From the NCBI GenBank assembly GCA_023391105.1, contig JAEWBO010000001.1, positions 33,967-97,966 of the forward strand: a stretch of DNA of 64,000 nucleotides, read 5' to 3'. Below are positions 55,662 through 64,000 of this stretch, piece after piece. Origin of the DNA: Bacillota bacterium. GTDB taxonomy: Bacteria; Bacillota; Clostridia; Christensenellales; SZUA-584. The first letter of the stretch is position 1. Every line of letters begins with the position of its first letter. The notes below the pieces were generated by a model, which worked only from the letters and a program-made list of their open reading frames with translations, was not told the origin of the DNA and did not search any database. The position numbers and the translations under genes are program-made.

Positions 55662-57038
55662 ATGAAGAGCAAAAGAGTTAAATACGACGTGGCCATTATC
55701 GGCGGCGGCATCAGCGGTCTTATGGCTGCGCATCGTCTGTCGGTAACCGACCCGTCTTTACATGTCGTTTTGGTTGAAAAGGGCGCCGCGCTGGACGCAA
55801 GACGCTGCCCGATGATTACGCGCAAGCTCAGCAACTGCCTTTATTGCCCGCATTGCGCCATCATGGAGGGCATGGCGGGCGCCGGCGCATTCAGCGACGG
55901 CAAATATGTGATATCCACCGAATACGGCGGCTGGCTGACGGATTACTTAAGCCCCGCCACGGTGATCGATTATATCGAGCAGGCGGACAAGCTGCTTGTG
56001 AGCTTCGGCGCTTCCACCGAGAGATATATGCCGGACAATGAACTGAAGAAATTATGCCTCATGCACGATCTGCACATGCAGCAGGCGGAGCTTAAACACC
56101 TTGGTACCGACGCGAACTATGAGACGATGAAGCACATGATCGCGGATGTGACACAGCGTGTGGAAATTCTCACCCGTACCGAGGTTTTGGATGTGGACAA
56201 AGAGACGCATATGCTGTACACCGCAGACGGAGAATTCAATGCGGATGTGATTCTGTTTGCTGTGGGGCGCGTGGGCAGCCGCTCGTTTGCGCAGTGGTGC
56301 CGTAAAAACAGCATCGAGATGACCAATAATCAGGTGGATATCGGTGTGCGCGTGGAGCTGCCGTCGATTGTCTGGGAGCATTTTTCCAAAAAGATATATG
56401 AGCCAAAGATATGGTACAGAAGCAAGAGTTACGGCGATGTGACACGCATGTTCTGCTTTAATGAGCGCGGCAACGTGGTGATGGAGAACACGGATGGTGT
56501 GCTCACGGTAAACGGCCATTCGTACAAGGGAGAGGAAAAGAAAACGGCCAACTCCAATTTTGCGCTGCTGAGCACCATCAAGTTTACGCAGCCGTTTAAG
56601 GACCCGATCGAGTACGCACGATATGTGGCGTCTCTTGGGAACCTGATAAGCGGCGGCAGTGTGCTGGTGCAGCGCCTGGGAGACTTAGAAGCGGGGCGGC
56701 GCAGCGATGCGGCACGCTTAAGAGCCTCCACCACGGTGCCCACATTGGATGTGGTGCCCGGAGATTTGAGCCTCTGCATGCCAAAGCGCCAGCTGGACAA
56801 CATTATCGAAACGCTGCATGCGCTGGACGGCATCGCACCCGGTACGGCCAATCACGACACGCTGCTTTACGGTATTGAGTGTAAATACTATTCTGCGCGT
56901 CCCGCGTCCAAAGAGTTTGCGCTGGAAGGCTGCAAGGATATTTATGCCGTCGGTGATGGCGCCGGGTTTACACGCTCGCTTTCGCACGCGGCGGCGCACG
57001 GCCTCTACGTGGCAGACAGCATACTAGGGAAGCACTGA
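55662..57038 (+). CDS. FAD-dependent dehydrogenase of the COG2509 type
   Basis: 458 residues. FAD-binding Rossmann motif VAIIGGGISGLMAAHRL near the N-terminus, the unusual Cys cluster CLYCPHC near 58-64, and the C-terminal FAD motif YAVGDGAGFTRSLSHAAAHG. The substrate is not known; the family is described as an uncharacterised dehydrogenase. ATG 55662 has AAAAGGGG upstream, while upstream in-frame starts lie across the promoter. A 28-nt perfect palindrome covers the stop codon. Confidence 0.85.
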   Translation: MKSKRVKYDVAIIGGGISGLMAAHRLSVTDPSLHVVLVEKGAALDARRCPMITRKLSNCLYCPHCAIMEGMAGAGAFSDGKYVISTEYGGWLTDYLSPATVIDYIEQADKLLVSFGASTERYMPDNELKKLCLMHDLHMQQAELKHLGTDANYETMKHMIADVTQRVEILTRTEVLDVDKETHMLYTADGEFNADVILFAVGRVGSRSFAQWCRKNSIEMTNNQVDIGVRVELPSIVWEHFSKKIYEPKIWYRSKSYGDVTRMFCFNERGNVVMENTDGVLTVNGHSYKGEEKKTANSNFALLSTIKFTQPFKDPIEYARYVASLGNLISGGSVLVQRLGDLEAGRRSDAARLRASTTVPTLDVVPGDLSLCMPKRQLDNIIETLHALDGIAPGTANHDTLLYGIECKYYSARPASKEFALEGCKDIYAVGDGAGFTRSLSHAAAHGLYVADSILGKH

Positions 57039-57053
57039 TCAGTGCTTCCCTAA
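57026..57053. other. 28-nt perfect palindrome over a stop codon
   Basis: Two 14-nt arms (TAGGGAAGCACTGA and its exact complement) meet at 57039/57040. The RNA would fold into a 12-bp stem. No T-run follows, so it is not a standard terminator; it may be an RNA 3'-end stabiliser or a protein site. Confidence 0.7.
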
Positions 57054-57134
57054 AAAAGGATGACAAAGAAGGAATTCAATATTAAATTAGAAAAAACGGT
57101 GATATGCATCTATAGTGACAAATAAGGAAATAAA

Positions 57135-58220
57135 ATGGCACCACTACTAATGACAATGGCCAAGGGTACATTTGGAGATTACCGAATGGCTGCCTCTTTG
57201 CCGATATTTAGAATATTTGCGGTTTTTACGTCTGCCTTTAATTTATTCCTGCTGATTCCCGATCTGATCAATCTTAACGGTCAGTCGGTTTGGCCGCTTA
57301 TTTTGGTTCGCGCTGTTTATTCCCTCGTTGTACTGAGTTCGTTATTTTGGATTATCAGACTGGGATCGTTCTTTTCACGCGCCATCGTCACATCGTTATT
57401 TGAATTCATCGCCGTTATCATATTTCTGTTTGTATTCCGCCTGTATCCGCAGGCGGATTATTTAATACAAATGCTGGGTGTAATGGCCATTATACTGGTC
57501 ACTCTCATTATTCCGAATATATGGCTGCTTTCTGTGGGAATATCCGTTATGGCGGCGGCCGGGTTCATCATACAGGCAAAGCTGAGCATTGCCGATCTTG
57601 CGTCCAATTATCTCTATGTAGGGATGGTTTACCTCGCTTTTGAAATTGTTGTCGGCGCTTTGTTTGCATTGTATTTTCTCAGATTTCAATACCGAGAGTT
57701 CGTGGCCAAGACCGAGCTTGAGCGCATTTATTCAACAGATCCGCTAACCAAGATCGGAAACCGTGTAAAACTTGAGGAGGAGGCAGACAAATGGCTTGCC
57801 TCCTGTGAGAAAGATAATCAGCCGCTTTGCCTTGCGCTGCTGGACGTGGACAACTTGAAGAAAATTAATGACAGCCATGGCCATCTGGTGGGTGATACCG
57901 TGCTATATGAGACGGCTCAAATTCTGCGCGCAAAGCTTCGCAAGAAGGATGTGTGCGTGCGCTGGGGCGGCGATGAGTTTATACTGCTGCTTCCAAACAT
58001 GAGCGTTGATCAGGCACGGGATCTAACTATGAAAATCAAGGATGCGATAACGAGCTTTGAATTTTCCGCAAGGCTTGCCATATCGTGCAGCTTTGGCATC
58101 GCACAGATGCAAAGAGGCCAGAGCCTTGAGCAGCTTATCGCGCAGGCGGATGCGTCGATGTATCTTGCCAAGGAACACGGCAAAAATACAATCGAAGTGG
58201 GCATCGGGGTAAGCTCCTAA
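57135..58220 (+). CDS. membrane-bound diguanylate cyclase (GGDEF)
   Basis: 361 residues. The first roughly 185 residues contain about six membrane helices without a recognisable sensor. The GGDEF domain follows: STDPLTKIGNR, active site RWGGDEF (about 280-286). RKKD lies five residues before GGDEF and is an RxxD product-inhibition site. Makes cyclic di-GMP and is probably feedback inhibited. No EAL domain. The input signal is unknown. Confidence 0.92.
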   Translation: MAPLLMTMAKGTFGDYRMAASLPIFRIFAVFTSAFNLFLLIPDLINLNGQSVWPLILVRAVYSLVVLSSLFWIIRLGSFFSRAIVTSLFEFIAVIIFLFVFRLYPQADYLIQMLGVMAIILVTLIIPNIWLLSVGISVMAAAGFIIQAKLSIADLASNYLYVGMVYLAFEIVVGALFALYFLRFQYREFVAKTELERIYSTDPLTKIGNRVKLEEEADKWLASCEKDNQPLCLALLDVDNLKKINDSHGHLVGDTVLYETAQILRAKLRKKDVCVRWGGDEFILLLPNMSVDQARDLTMKIKDAITSFEFSARLAISCSFGIAQMQRGQSLEQLIAQADASMYLAKEHGKNTIEVGIGVSS

Positions 58221-58237
58221 AATAATAAGAGCTGTTA

Positions 58238-58295
58238 TAACCGCCAAGCTTCGCACGTCTCAAACCTTTTCTGACGGGCGGCAGCGGTTTTTTCG
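58238..58295 (+). terminator. probable terminator
   Basis: AACCGC (58239-58244) / GCGGTT (58284-58289) with internal pairing (CCGCC/GGCGG) and a T-run. Confidence 0.55.
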
Positions 58296-58314
58296 TTTAT
58301 TGGGGCTTTAGGTA

Positions 58315-58345
58315 TTGACCTTCTCCTTTGTGGAAGGTATACAAT
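58315..58345 (+). promoter_or_regulatory. MerR-type promoter with central dyad
   Basis: TTGACC (58315-58320), 19-bp spacer, TACAAT (58340-58345). The spacer region holds a perfect dyad ACCTTC (58318-58323) / GAAGGT (58333-58338). A 19-bp spacer with a dyad between -35 and -10 is the hallmark of promoters under MerR-family activators. No MerR gene is in the window. Confidence 0.65.
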
Positions 58346-58417
58346 GAGCGCAAAATTAAGCGAGAACAGCGTCATTGAGCGAAACGCAAAAGGGGCAAGG
58401 AGTGGGTTGCGTCGTTC

Positions 58418-58446
58418 TTTACGATGTTATATGCTAATGCTATAAT
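58418..58446 (+). promoter_or_regulatory. ABC transporter promoter (extended -10)
   Basis: TTTACG (58418-58423), 17-bp spacer, TATAAT (58441-58446) preceded by TG plus one base. It lies 31 bp before the ABC ATPase gene and downstream of the MerR-type promoter. Confidence 0.6.
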
Positions 58447-58476
58447 TTTTGAGGAAAAGGAAATTGGAGGTATAAT

Positions 58477-59196
58477 ATGATTGAAATTATCAATGTATCC
58501 AAGACGTACGGTGGAAGAGTAAAGGCCGTCGACGATATCTCGCTGACCGTGGAGTCCGGGTGCATATACGGCTTCTTAGGGCCTAACGGCGCGGGCAAAA
58601 CAACCACGATCAAACTGGTCACGGGCATCATACAGCCGGACAGCGGTACGATTCGCGTGGACGGTCACGACACCAAAAACGATGCACTTGGTGCAAAGAT
58701 GAATATCGGTTTTGTTCCGGACGACCCGAATGTGTTTTTGGGTCTCAAGGGTATAGAGTATCTGGCCTTTATGGCGGATATTTACGGCGTGTCCTCTGGC
58801 GACCGCAAGAGAATCATCGACGATTTGGCAAAACGCTTTGAAATGACCAGCGCGCTCGGGGACAAGATACAGAGCTATTCACATGGTATGCGCCAGAAGA
58901 TCGTCATTATGGGCGCGCTGCTCCATCAGCCAAAGGTGTGGATTCTTGATGAACCGATGACGGGGCTTGATCCCAAATCAGCGTTTGAATTAAAAGCGAT
59001 GATGCGCGAGCATGCCGATAAGGGCAACACCGTGTTCTTCTCCACGCACGTGCTGGAGGTGGCTGAAAAGGTCTGCGACAAAGTGGCCGTTATCGGTTCG
59101 GGCCGCATTCTCTTTGCAGGCGATATTCAGACGATGAAGAAGAGCAGCGATACATCGCTGGAGAAAATGTTTTTGGAGATGACGCAGAATGCATAA
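58477..59196 (+). CDS. ABC transporter ATP-binding protein
   Basis: 239 residues. Walker A GPNGAGKTT at about 36-44, signature SHGMRQKIVI near 130, Walker B VWILDEP near 155. CcmA/drug-export type subfamily. It overlaps its permease by 8 bp. Two promoters, one of MerR type, lie upstream, suggesting induction by a small molecule such as a cationic drug or peptide (inference). Confidence 0.93.
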   Translation: MIEIINVSKTYGGRVKAVDDISLTVESGCIYGFLGPNGAGKTTTIKLVTGIIQPDSGTIRVDGHDTKNDALGAKMNIGFVPDDPNVFLGLKGIEYLAFMADIYGVSSGDRKRIIDDLAKRFEMTSALGDKIQSYSHGMRQKIVIMGALLHQPKVWILDEPMTGLDPKSAFELKAMMREHADKGNTVFFSTHVLEVAEKVCDKVAVIGSGRILFAGDIQTMKKSSDTSLEKMFLEMTQNA

Positions 59197-60820
59197 AATA
59201 TGGGTCTTAACAAAAATAATGCTGAAGGGCGGCGGCTCTTCAGACAATACGAAGAAAAAAAGCCGTCTGTGGATTGCGCTGCTGCTGTTGTTCGCTTTTG
59301 GCAGCTTCGCGTTTTCTGTTATGTTCATGACATTCGGGCTGTACGATCTCTTAAGCACGATGGGCTCGGCGGACGCGATACTGCCGCTTGCGTTTGGTGC
59401 CACATCTTTGGTGATATTCTTTTTCGGCGTGTTCTATGTGGTATCGGTCATGTATCACGCAAACGATGTGCAGATCATGCTGGGGCTTCCGCTGCGGCCG
59501 TATGAGATACTCGGCGCAAAGCTGACGACGCTTATTGTTTACGAGTATATATTTGAATCGTTTATTCTGCTCCCCATGCTGGTGGCATATGGTATAAAGA
59601 GCGGGGCGGATATTCTCTTCATCGTCTATTCAGCGGTGTTGTTTGCGCTGCTGCCGATTATCGCGCTCGTGATGGCGGCCATCATTGTGATGCTCGTGAT
59701 GAGATTCACGCGGTTCGGAAAGAACAAGCAGGTGTTTAACTTTGTGGGCGGCATCTTGGCGCTGGGGCTCGCGATTGGCTTCAATATCGCTATTCAAGGG
59801 TCTGTCAGCAATATGAGTGCGGATCAGATCATTGCGCTCACGACGGGGCAATCGTCGCTCACGGTGCTGCTCGGCCGGATCTTTCCCGGTATCGGTTTTG
59901 CGGCAGATGCGCTGATCAACAGTGCCTCGCTGGCGGGGCTTTGGAACCTGCTGCTGTTTGTGGTCTGCGCGGCGGCGGCTGTGGCGCTGTTCTTAGGGTT
60001 TGGGCAGCTACTTTACTTCAAAGGCCTCGCGGGGGTCACCGAAGCGGCAGCAAAAAGGAAAAGCCTTTCGTCACAGGAGCTTGACAAGAGCACCGCGAGA
60101 ACGCCTGTTACCAGAGCCTATGTGGTGAAAGAATTGCGCTTGCTCGTGCGTTCGCCTATCGCGTTTTTGAACTGTGTGCTGATAAATTTTATATGGCCTG
60201 TGCTGATTATTATCATGCTGATGGGCGGCGGACAGCTTGAAACACTCAAGCCTTATATAGAAACGATGGACAGCGGCCTGCTTATTGCGATACTCGTGGG
60301 GTTTAGCGCTTTCATTTCCTCAGCGAACGCGATCACCAGCACAGCGATATCAAGAGAGGGCAGAAATCTGTACTTTGCGAAGTACATTCCGGTGAGTATG
60401 AGTAAACAACTCACAGCGAAAGCGATGTCGGGCATATTGCTTTCAGGCGTCGGCATATTGTTTATGTCGGTGGCCGCTGTTGTTCTGGGTGCGGGCATCA
60501 TAACCGCAGTGATCGCTTTTGTGATGGGTATTGTCACCGCGGTGGCGAGCTCATTTGCGGGTCTGCTCATTGATGCGGCTCGTCCCAAGCTCTCGTGGAT
60601 GAACGAACAGCAGGCGATAAAGCAGAATATGAACGTCATGCTCCATATGCTTTTGGGCGTGTTGTTTGCGGCAGTCATCATTGTGCCCGTCATGGTTGCC
60701 GGCTTTGCTGATATTGTGGCCATCATTTATGTGGCCACCGTGGCTGTGATACTGGCTACTGTGCTCCGGCAAAGCGTGGTCTCGGGAGCGGCGAAAAAGC
60801 TTTTACAGATGGATGTTTGA
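59189..60820 (+). CDS. ABC transporter permease
   Basis: 543 residues with about 12 membrane segments and no ATPase motif. Short cytoplasmic start, a roughly 15-residue polar loop with KKKSR, and long hydrophobic stretches at 27-47, 60-90 and onward. It resembles large bacterial ABC-2-type exporter permeases (putative ABC exporter group). Together with the preceding ATPase it makes an exporter of unknown substrate. Confidence 0.88.
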   Translation: MHKIWVLTKIMLKGGGSSDNTKKKSRLWIALLLLFAFGSFAFSVMFMTFGLYDLLSTMGSADAILPLAFGATSLVIFFFGVFYVVSVMYHANDVQIMLGLPLRPYEILGAKLTTLIVYEYIFESFILLPMLVAYGIKSGADILFIVYSAVLFALLPIIALVMAAIIVMLVMRFTRFGKNKQVFNFVGGILALGLAIGFNIAIQGSVSNMSADQIIALTTGQSSLTVLLGRIFPGIGFAADALINSASLAGLWNLLLFVVCAAAAVALFLGFGQLLYFKGLAGVTEAAAKRKSLSSQELDKSTARTPVTRAYVVKELRLLVRSPIAFLNCVLINFIWPVLIIIMLMGGGQLETLKPYIETMDSGLLIAILVGFSAFISSANAITSTAISREGRNLYFAKYIPVSMSKQLTAKAMSGILLSGVGILFMSVAAVVLGAGIITAVIAFVMGIVTAVASSFAGLLIDAARPKLSWMNEQQAIKQNMNVMLHMLLGVLFAAVIIVPVMVAGFADIVAIIYVATVAVILATVLRQSVVSGAAKKLLQMDV

Positions 60821-60947
60821 TTCTCTGATGAAGGTATGATATTGTTTTATTATTACAGAGACGGACAAACATATCAATTAGATAGAAGGAAAATGTTTGT
60901 CCAGTCGGAGCAATGAGATAAAAAATATTGAATAAGGAGATAAAGAA

Positions 60948-61499
60948 ATGGTATTTGCGATTATCGGTGGAATTCTGTTAATCCTCATTATATGGGTCAT
61001 CGCGTCCTACAACGGTTTTGTGAAGCTCAAAAACAGCATCGAAGAAGCCTTTTCGACCATGGACGTATATCTCAAAAAGAGATATGATTTGATCCCCAAC
61101 CTTGTGGAGACGGTGAAGGGCTATGCGAGCCACGAGAAGGATACGCTGGAGCGCGTGATCGCGGCGCGTAACGCCGCAGCGTCTGCGACCACGATGGAGG
61201 GCCGCATTGAAGGCGAAAACGCGCTGCAGGGCGTTCTGAAAAGCTTGTTCGCGTTAGCCGAGGCCTATCCCGATCTCAAGGCCAACACGAACTTTTTAGA
61301 GCTGCAGGCTGAGCTGCGCCGTATGGAAGAAGAGATCGCGAACTCAAGAAAGTACTACAACGCGGTTGTAAAGACGTACAACACCAAGAGGGAGATGTTC
61401 CCGAGCTCTATCATCGCGGGGCTGTTCCACTTTGATAAGAAACCTCTCTTTGAGGTGGGCAGCGAGCAGGAAAGAGAGAACGTTAAGGTTCAGTTTTAA
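60948..61499 (+). CDS. lemA: LemA family protein
   Basis: 183 residues: one N-terminal membrane helix (about 2-22) and a long helical domain with the family motif KKRYDLIPNLVETVKGY (about 43-59) and NSRKYYNAVVKTYN near 132. Peripheral function unknown. It commonly sits beside a DUF2207 protein, as here. Confidence 0.93.
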   Translation: MVFAIIGGILLILIIWVIASYNGFVKLKNSIEEAFSTMDVYLKKRYDLIPNLVETVKGYASHEKDTLERVIAARNAAASATTMEGRIEGENALQGVLKSLFALAEAYPDLKANTNFLELQAELRRMEEEIANSRKYYNAVVKTYNTKREMFPSSIIAGLFHFDKKPLFEVGSEQERENVKVQF

Positions 61500-61513
61500 T
61501 CGAACGATTCAAT

Positions 61514-61545
61514 CGGGCGCGGCCAAAGGGCTTGCGCCCGTTTCC
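61514..61545 (+). terminator. possible terminator/attenuator
   Basis: CGGGCGC (61514-61520) / GCGCCCG (61534-61540) followed by TTTCC; weak T-run. Between lemA and the DUF2207 gene. Confidence 0.4.
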
Positions 61546-61568
61546 GTGTTTTGGAATAAGGAGGGCTC

Positions 61569-63473
61569 ATGAAAAAACTGCTGTTGGCGCTGCTAGTGGC
61601 GCTGATGCTCTGCATACCCGGTGTGGCTTTGGCGGACGAAGCGTATGACATCACCGATTATGATGTGCATGTCAAGGTATCGGAAAATAACGTGCTGGAT
61701 GTGGTGGAACGGCTTACGCTGGATTTTATACAGGAGCGGCACGGTTTCTATTACTATCTGCAGGTTCGCGGTGAGGGCTGGTATTATATCGATGGCGAGT
61801 GGGTATCAAGAAATTATAATCAGCATGTTTCGAATTTTAATGTGTCTGGCGCGCCGTTTGACTTATCGCGCGAAGATGATTATCTGGTCGCAAAAATCGG
61901 CGACGCGGATACCTATGTGTCCGGAAAGCAGGACTATATCATCTCGTACAAATTGGATATGGGAGATAACGGCTACAAAGAGTTTGATGAGTTTTACAGG
62001 AATATCATCAATTGCGCGTATGGGGACACCATACAAAACGCGAGCTTTACTATTGAATTGCCCAAGGAATTCGATGAATCGCTTGTGAATGTGACAATGG
62101 GGGCATATGGCAGCTCCGATAATACGGGGGTCGAATGGGAAAAGGACGGCAGCACGTTAAAAGGCCGTGCGCTGCGCCCCATGACGGGCGGCGATGTCAT
62201 GACGATACGCATGGAGTTTCCCGACGATTACTTTATCAATGAAACGGTGCTGCAGCCTTGGGATTATGCGCTCTATATCATAAGCGGGCTGCTTGTGCTG
62301 CTGGCGCTCATACTCTGGATCGCTTACGGGCGCGACAATAAGCTGTTCCCCACGGTGGAGTTCTATGCGCCGGACGGCATGACATCGGCTGAGGTGGGCT
62401 ATGTGATCGACGGCTGTGTGGATGACAAGGATGTGGTGTCGCTGATTCTTTACTGGGCGGACAAAGGGTATTTGAGGATCGACGAGAAGGAGAAGAACGA
62501 ATTCGAGCTTGTGAAGCTCAAAGACCTGGAAAACGCGAAGTCGTTTGAAAAGACGATGTTCAAACTGCTGTTTGCCAAGGGGGACGCTGTGGCTCTCTCC
62601 AGTCTGAAATACAATTTTTACTCGACAATATCCGGTACCAAGATGGATGTCAGCAATTATTTTGAGAGCTCGCCCGATCGCCAGATATACACGAAAGCGT
62701 CCAAACGCGCGCGCGCCTTCATGGGCATTGCCACCATGCTTCCCATCGGGTTGGCGCTGTTTCGCTTTGTTTACAGCGAGTCCTACGAGTTTATTTCCGC
62801 ACTTGTCGTGGCGATTATGGTGAGTGCGCTCATTAGCTTCCCTGTGTTCATGCTGGCGCGTGTGGCGGAAAAGTGGCGTTCGACGAAAAAGGGCAGCCGT
62901 ATCGCCATGCTGGTCGTCTCTATCGTTGTTCTTGGTTTGGTGCTGCTTGGTTATATCGTTATCATGCCGCTGGTGTTTGATATCAGCGCATGGGGCGTTA
63001 TTCTGGCGACTGCCGGAGCCACGCTTATCATGCTGCTGCTGACAATCATCATGAGGAAGCGCACAAAGCAGGGCGGCGAATGGCTTGCGAAGCTGATCGG
63101 ATTCAAGGAGTTTATCGATAAAGCCGAGAAGGACAGAATCCGTGTGCTGGTGGAACAGAACCCATCGTACTTCTATAACGTGCTGCCATATGCGTATGTG
63201 CTTGGTGTGACGGATAAATGGGCGAAGAACTTTGAAGGCATCGGCGTGGAGCCGCCCAACTGGTACAGAGGCTATTACGGCTCACCGATGTTTAACACGC
63301 TGCTGTTTACAAGCATGATGTCACGCAACATGTCTCAGTTCCAGTCAACCATGGTTTCAAGACCCGCTCCGAAGAGCGGAAGCGGCGGCGGATTCTCGGG
63401 CGGCGGCGGCTTTGGCGGCGGCGGATTCTCGGGCGGCGGCTTTGGCGGCGGCGGCGCGGGCGGCAGCTGGTAA
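61569..63473 (+). CDS. DUF2207 membrane protein with Gly-rich tail
   Basis: 634 residues: signal peptide (about 1-22), extracytoplasmic beta-rich N-terminal domain to about 225, a membrane helix at about 235-255, a cytoplasmic stretch, membrane helices around 380-500, and a Ser/Gly-rich tail (GGGFSGGGGFGGGG pattern) of about 35 residues at the end. Typical DUF2207 architecture; role unknown, often with LemA. A single terminator follows. Confidence 0.9.
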   Translation: MKKLLLALLVALMLCIPGVALADEAYDITDYDVHVKVSENNVLDVVERLTLDFIQERHGFYYYLQVRGEGWYYIDGEWVSRNYNQHVSNFNVSGAPFDLSREDDYLVAKIGDADTYVSGKQDYIISYKLDMGDNGYKEFDEFYRNIINCAYGDTIQNASFTIELPKEFDESLVNVTMGAYGSSDNTGVEWEKDGSTLKGRALRPMTGGDVMTIRMEFPDDYFINETVLQPWDYALYIISGLLVLLALILWIAYGRDNKLFPTVEFYAPDGMTSAEVGYVIDGCVDDKDVVSLILYWADKGYLRIDEKEKNEFELVKLKDLENAKSFEKTMFKLLFAKGDAVALSSLKYNFYSTISGTKMDVSNYFESSPDRQIYTKASKRARAFMGIATMLPIGLALFRFVYSESYEFISALVVAIMVSALISFPVFMLARVAEKWRSTKKGSRIAMLVVSIVVLGLVLLGYIVIMPLVFDISAWGVILATAGATLIMLLLTIIMRKRTKQGGEWLAKLIGFKEFIDKAEKDRIRVLVEQNPSYFYNVLPYAYVLGVTDKWAKNFEGIGVEPPNWYRGYYGSPMFNTLLFTSMMSRNMSQFQSTMVSRPAPKSGSGGGFSGGGGFGGGGFSGGGFGGGGAGGSW

Positions 63474-63491
63474 TAGCACAGTACAAGGCGC

Positions 63492-63519
63492 AAAAGGACT
63501 CTTAACGGAGTCCTTTTTG
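63492..63519 (+). terminator. intrinsic terminator
   Basis: AAAAGGACTC (63492-63501) / GAGTCCTTTT (63508-63517), loop TTAACG. The T-run is part of the stem arm. Confidence 0.78.
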
Positions 63520-63597
63520 AATGGCCGTAAACCGCACATCAGACAATCGCCTTGAATATAGTAAAATGAATAAAGCTGAAAGGTGAGTGTCAAAGAC

Positions 63598-64000
63598 ATG
63601 AGCTGTGATCAAAGAAGAAATGTACCGATGCAGCCAGCACCGACTCCTGTTTTGGATGCGGCGGTGACAGTTGCGCCGCCCGGGCTGGGTGATATGGCGC
63701 CGGAATTTACGGCCATGACAACGGACGGCGTGAAAAGCATATCCGATTATCGCGGCAGATGGGTGATACTGTTCAGTCATCCGGGCGATTTTACACCTGT
63801 CTGTACGACGGAATTCATCGCGTTTGCGCAACGCTATCAGGATTTTAAGGACAGAAACGCAGAACTGCTGGGTCTCTCAATCGACTCAAACGCTTCACAT
63901 ATCGCTTGGATCATCAACATATACCGTAATACGGGGATAGAAATACCGTTTCCGATCATTGAGGACAGAGACATGGCCATTGCTCGAATGTACGGCATGA
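63598..64000 (+). CDS. peroxiredoxin (AhpC/TSA), 3' end cut by window edge
   Basis: Open from ATG 63598 to the window edge (134 codons, no stop). The core motif FSHPGDFTPVCTTEF carries the peroxidatic Cys; the start shows a roughly 25-residue Pro/Val-rich extension before the family's usual APEFTAM. It is probably a 1-Cys/Prx6-type enzyme, which reduces peroxides in the cytoplasm. GAAAGGTGAG lies upstream. Confidence 0.88.
   Translation, partial: MSCDQRRNVPMQPAPTPVLDAAVTVAPPGLGDMAPEFTAMTTDGVKSISDYRGRWVILFSHPGDFTPVCTTEFIAFAQRYQDFKDRNAELLGLSIDSNASHIAWIINIYRNTGIEIPFPIIEDRDMAIARMYGM

Noticed and set aside
58344..58443. A 33-codon frame starting in the MerR-type -10 box
   Set aside because: The start would overlap the promoter; there is no ribosome site and no MerR-like sequence in the translation.

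Overview
The window reads as chromosomal DNA of an anaerobic, endospore-forming (or recently spore-forming) Clostridia-class Firmicute with moderate GC. This is inferred from gene content, not from any database match. The evidence is Firmicute-type RpoB/RpoC and str-operon genes, strong AGGAGG ribosome sites with some GTG/TTG starts, a single-chain pyruvate:ferredoxin oxidoreductase, a complete Rnf complex (CDGEAB order), and several sporulation-type genes (spoIVFA/spoIVFB, a CwlD-like amidase, a PdaB-like deacetylase). No tRNA, rRNA, CRISPR array, transposase or integrase was recognised.

Layout. 1-2 kb: a small Cys-containing clostridial protein and a diaminopimelate decarboxylase. 2-15 kb: rpoB-rpoC with their own promoter (no rplJ/rplL in front), an unknown Cys-rich membrane protein, then an L7Ae-like protein, rpsL, rpsG, fusA and tuf. 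15-18 kb: spoIVFA-spoIVFB, a metallo-beta-lactamase-fold protein and a VOC protein. 18-23 kb: a radical-SAM protein/DUF2344 pair, RNase G, an L21 leader, rplU and rpmA. 23-28 kb: DAHP synthase, an 8-oxoguanine glycosylase, a DUF1538 membrane protein with a tandem P-II-like protein, and directly behind it a decayed second copy of the glycosylase 3' end. 28-32 kb: an FMN riboswitch and ribD-ribE-ribBA-ribH. 32-37 kb, minus strand: nifJ and mreB. 37-42 kb: cell-wall amidase, AraC/GyrI regulator, lipoprotein, flavodoxin, GNAT and DUF2935 genes. 42-48 kb, minus strand: rnfCDGEAB-maf. 48-51 kb: rpsO, pnp and a hotdog thioesterase followed by a decayed copy of its own 3' end. 51-64 kb: methylglyoxal synthase, PdaB-like deacetylase, an OB-fold protein, a large lipoprotein, a COG2509-type flavoprotein, a diguanylate cyclase, an ABC exporter, LemA, a DUF2207 protein, and a peroxiredoxin cut by the window edge.

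How the genes work together. PFOR makes reduced ferredoxin from pyruvate and Rnf couples ferredoxin:NAD+ oxidoreduction to an ion gradient. The FMN riboswitch-controlled rib operon supplies the flavins that the Rnf subunits, flavodoxin and flavoproteins need. The remaining genes are mostly transcription, translation, RNA processing and envelope functions.

The least ordinary signals are: (i) two genes (ogg and the thioesterase) each followed by a degenerate copy of their own 3' end, in the ogg case with a DUF1538/P-II cassette in between; (ii) a dispersed hairpin repeat whose two copies differ by a compensatory base pair; (iii) an RpoB with a tail of more than 110 residues that is about half Asp/Glu; (iv) an L27 lacking the N-terminal extension, with no Prp protease gene between rplU and rpmA; (v) a MerR-type 19-bp-spacer promoter without a MerR gene nearby.
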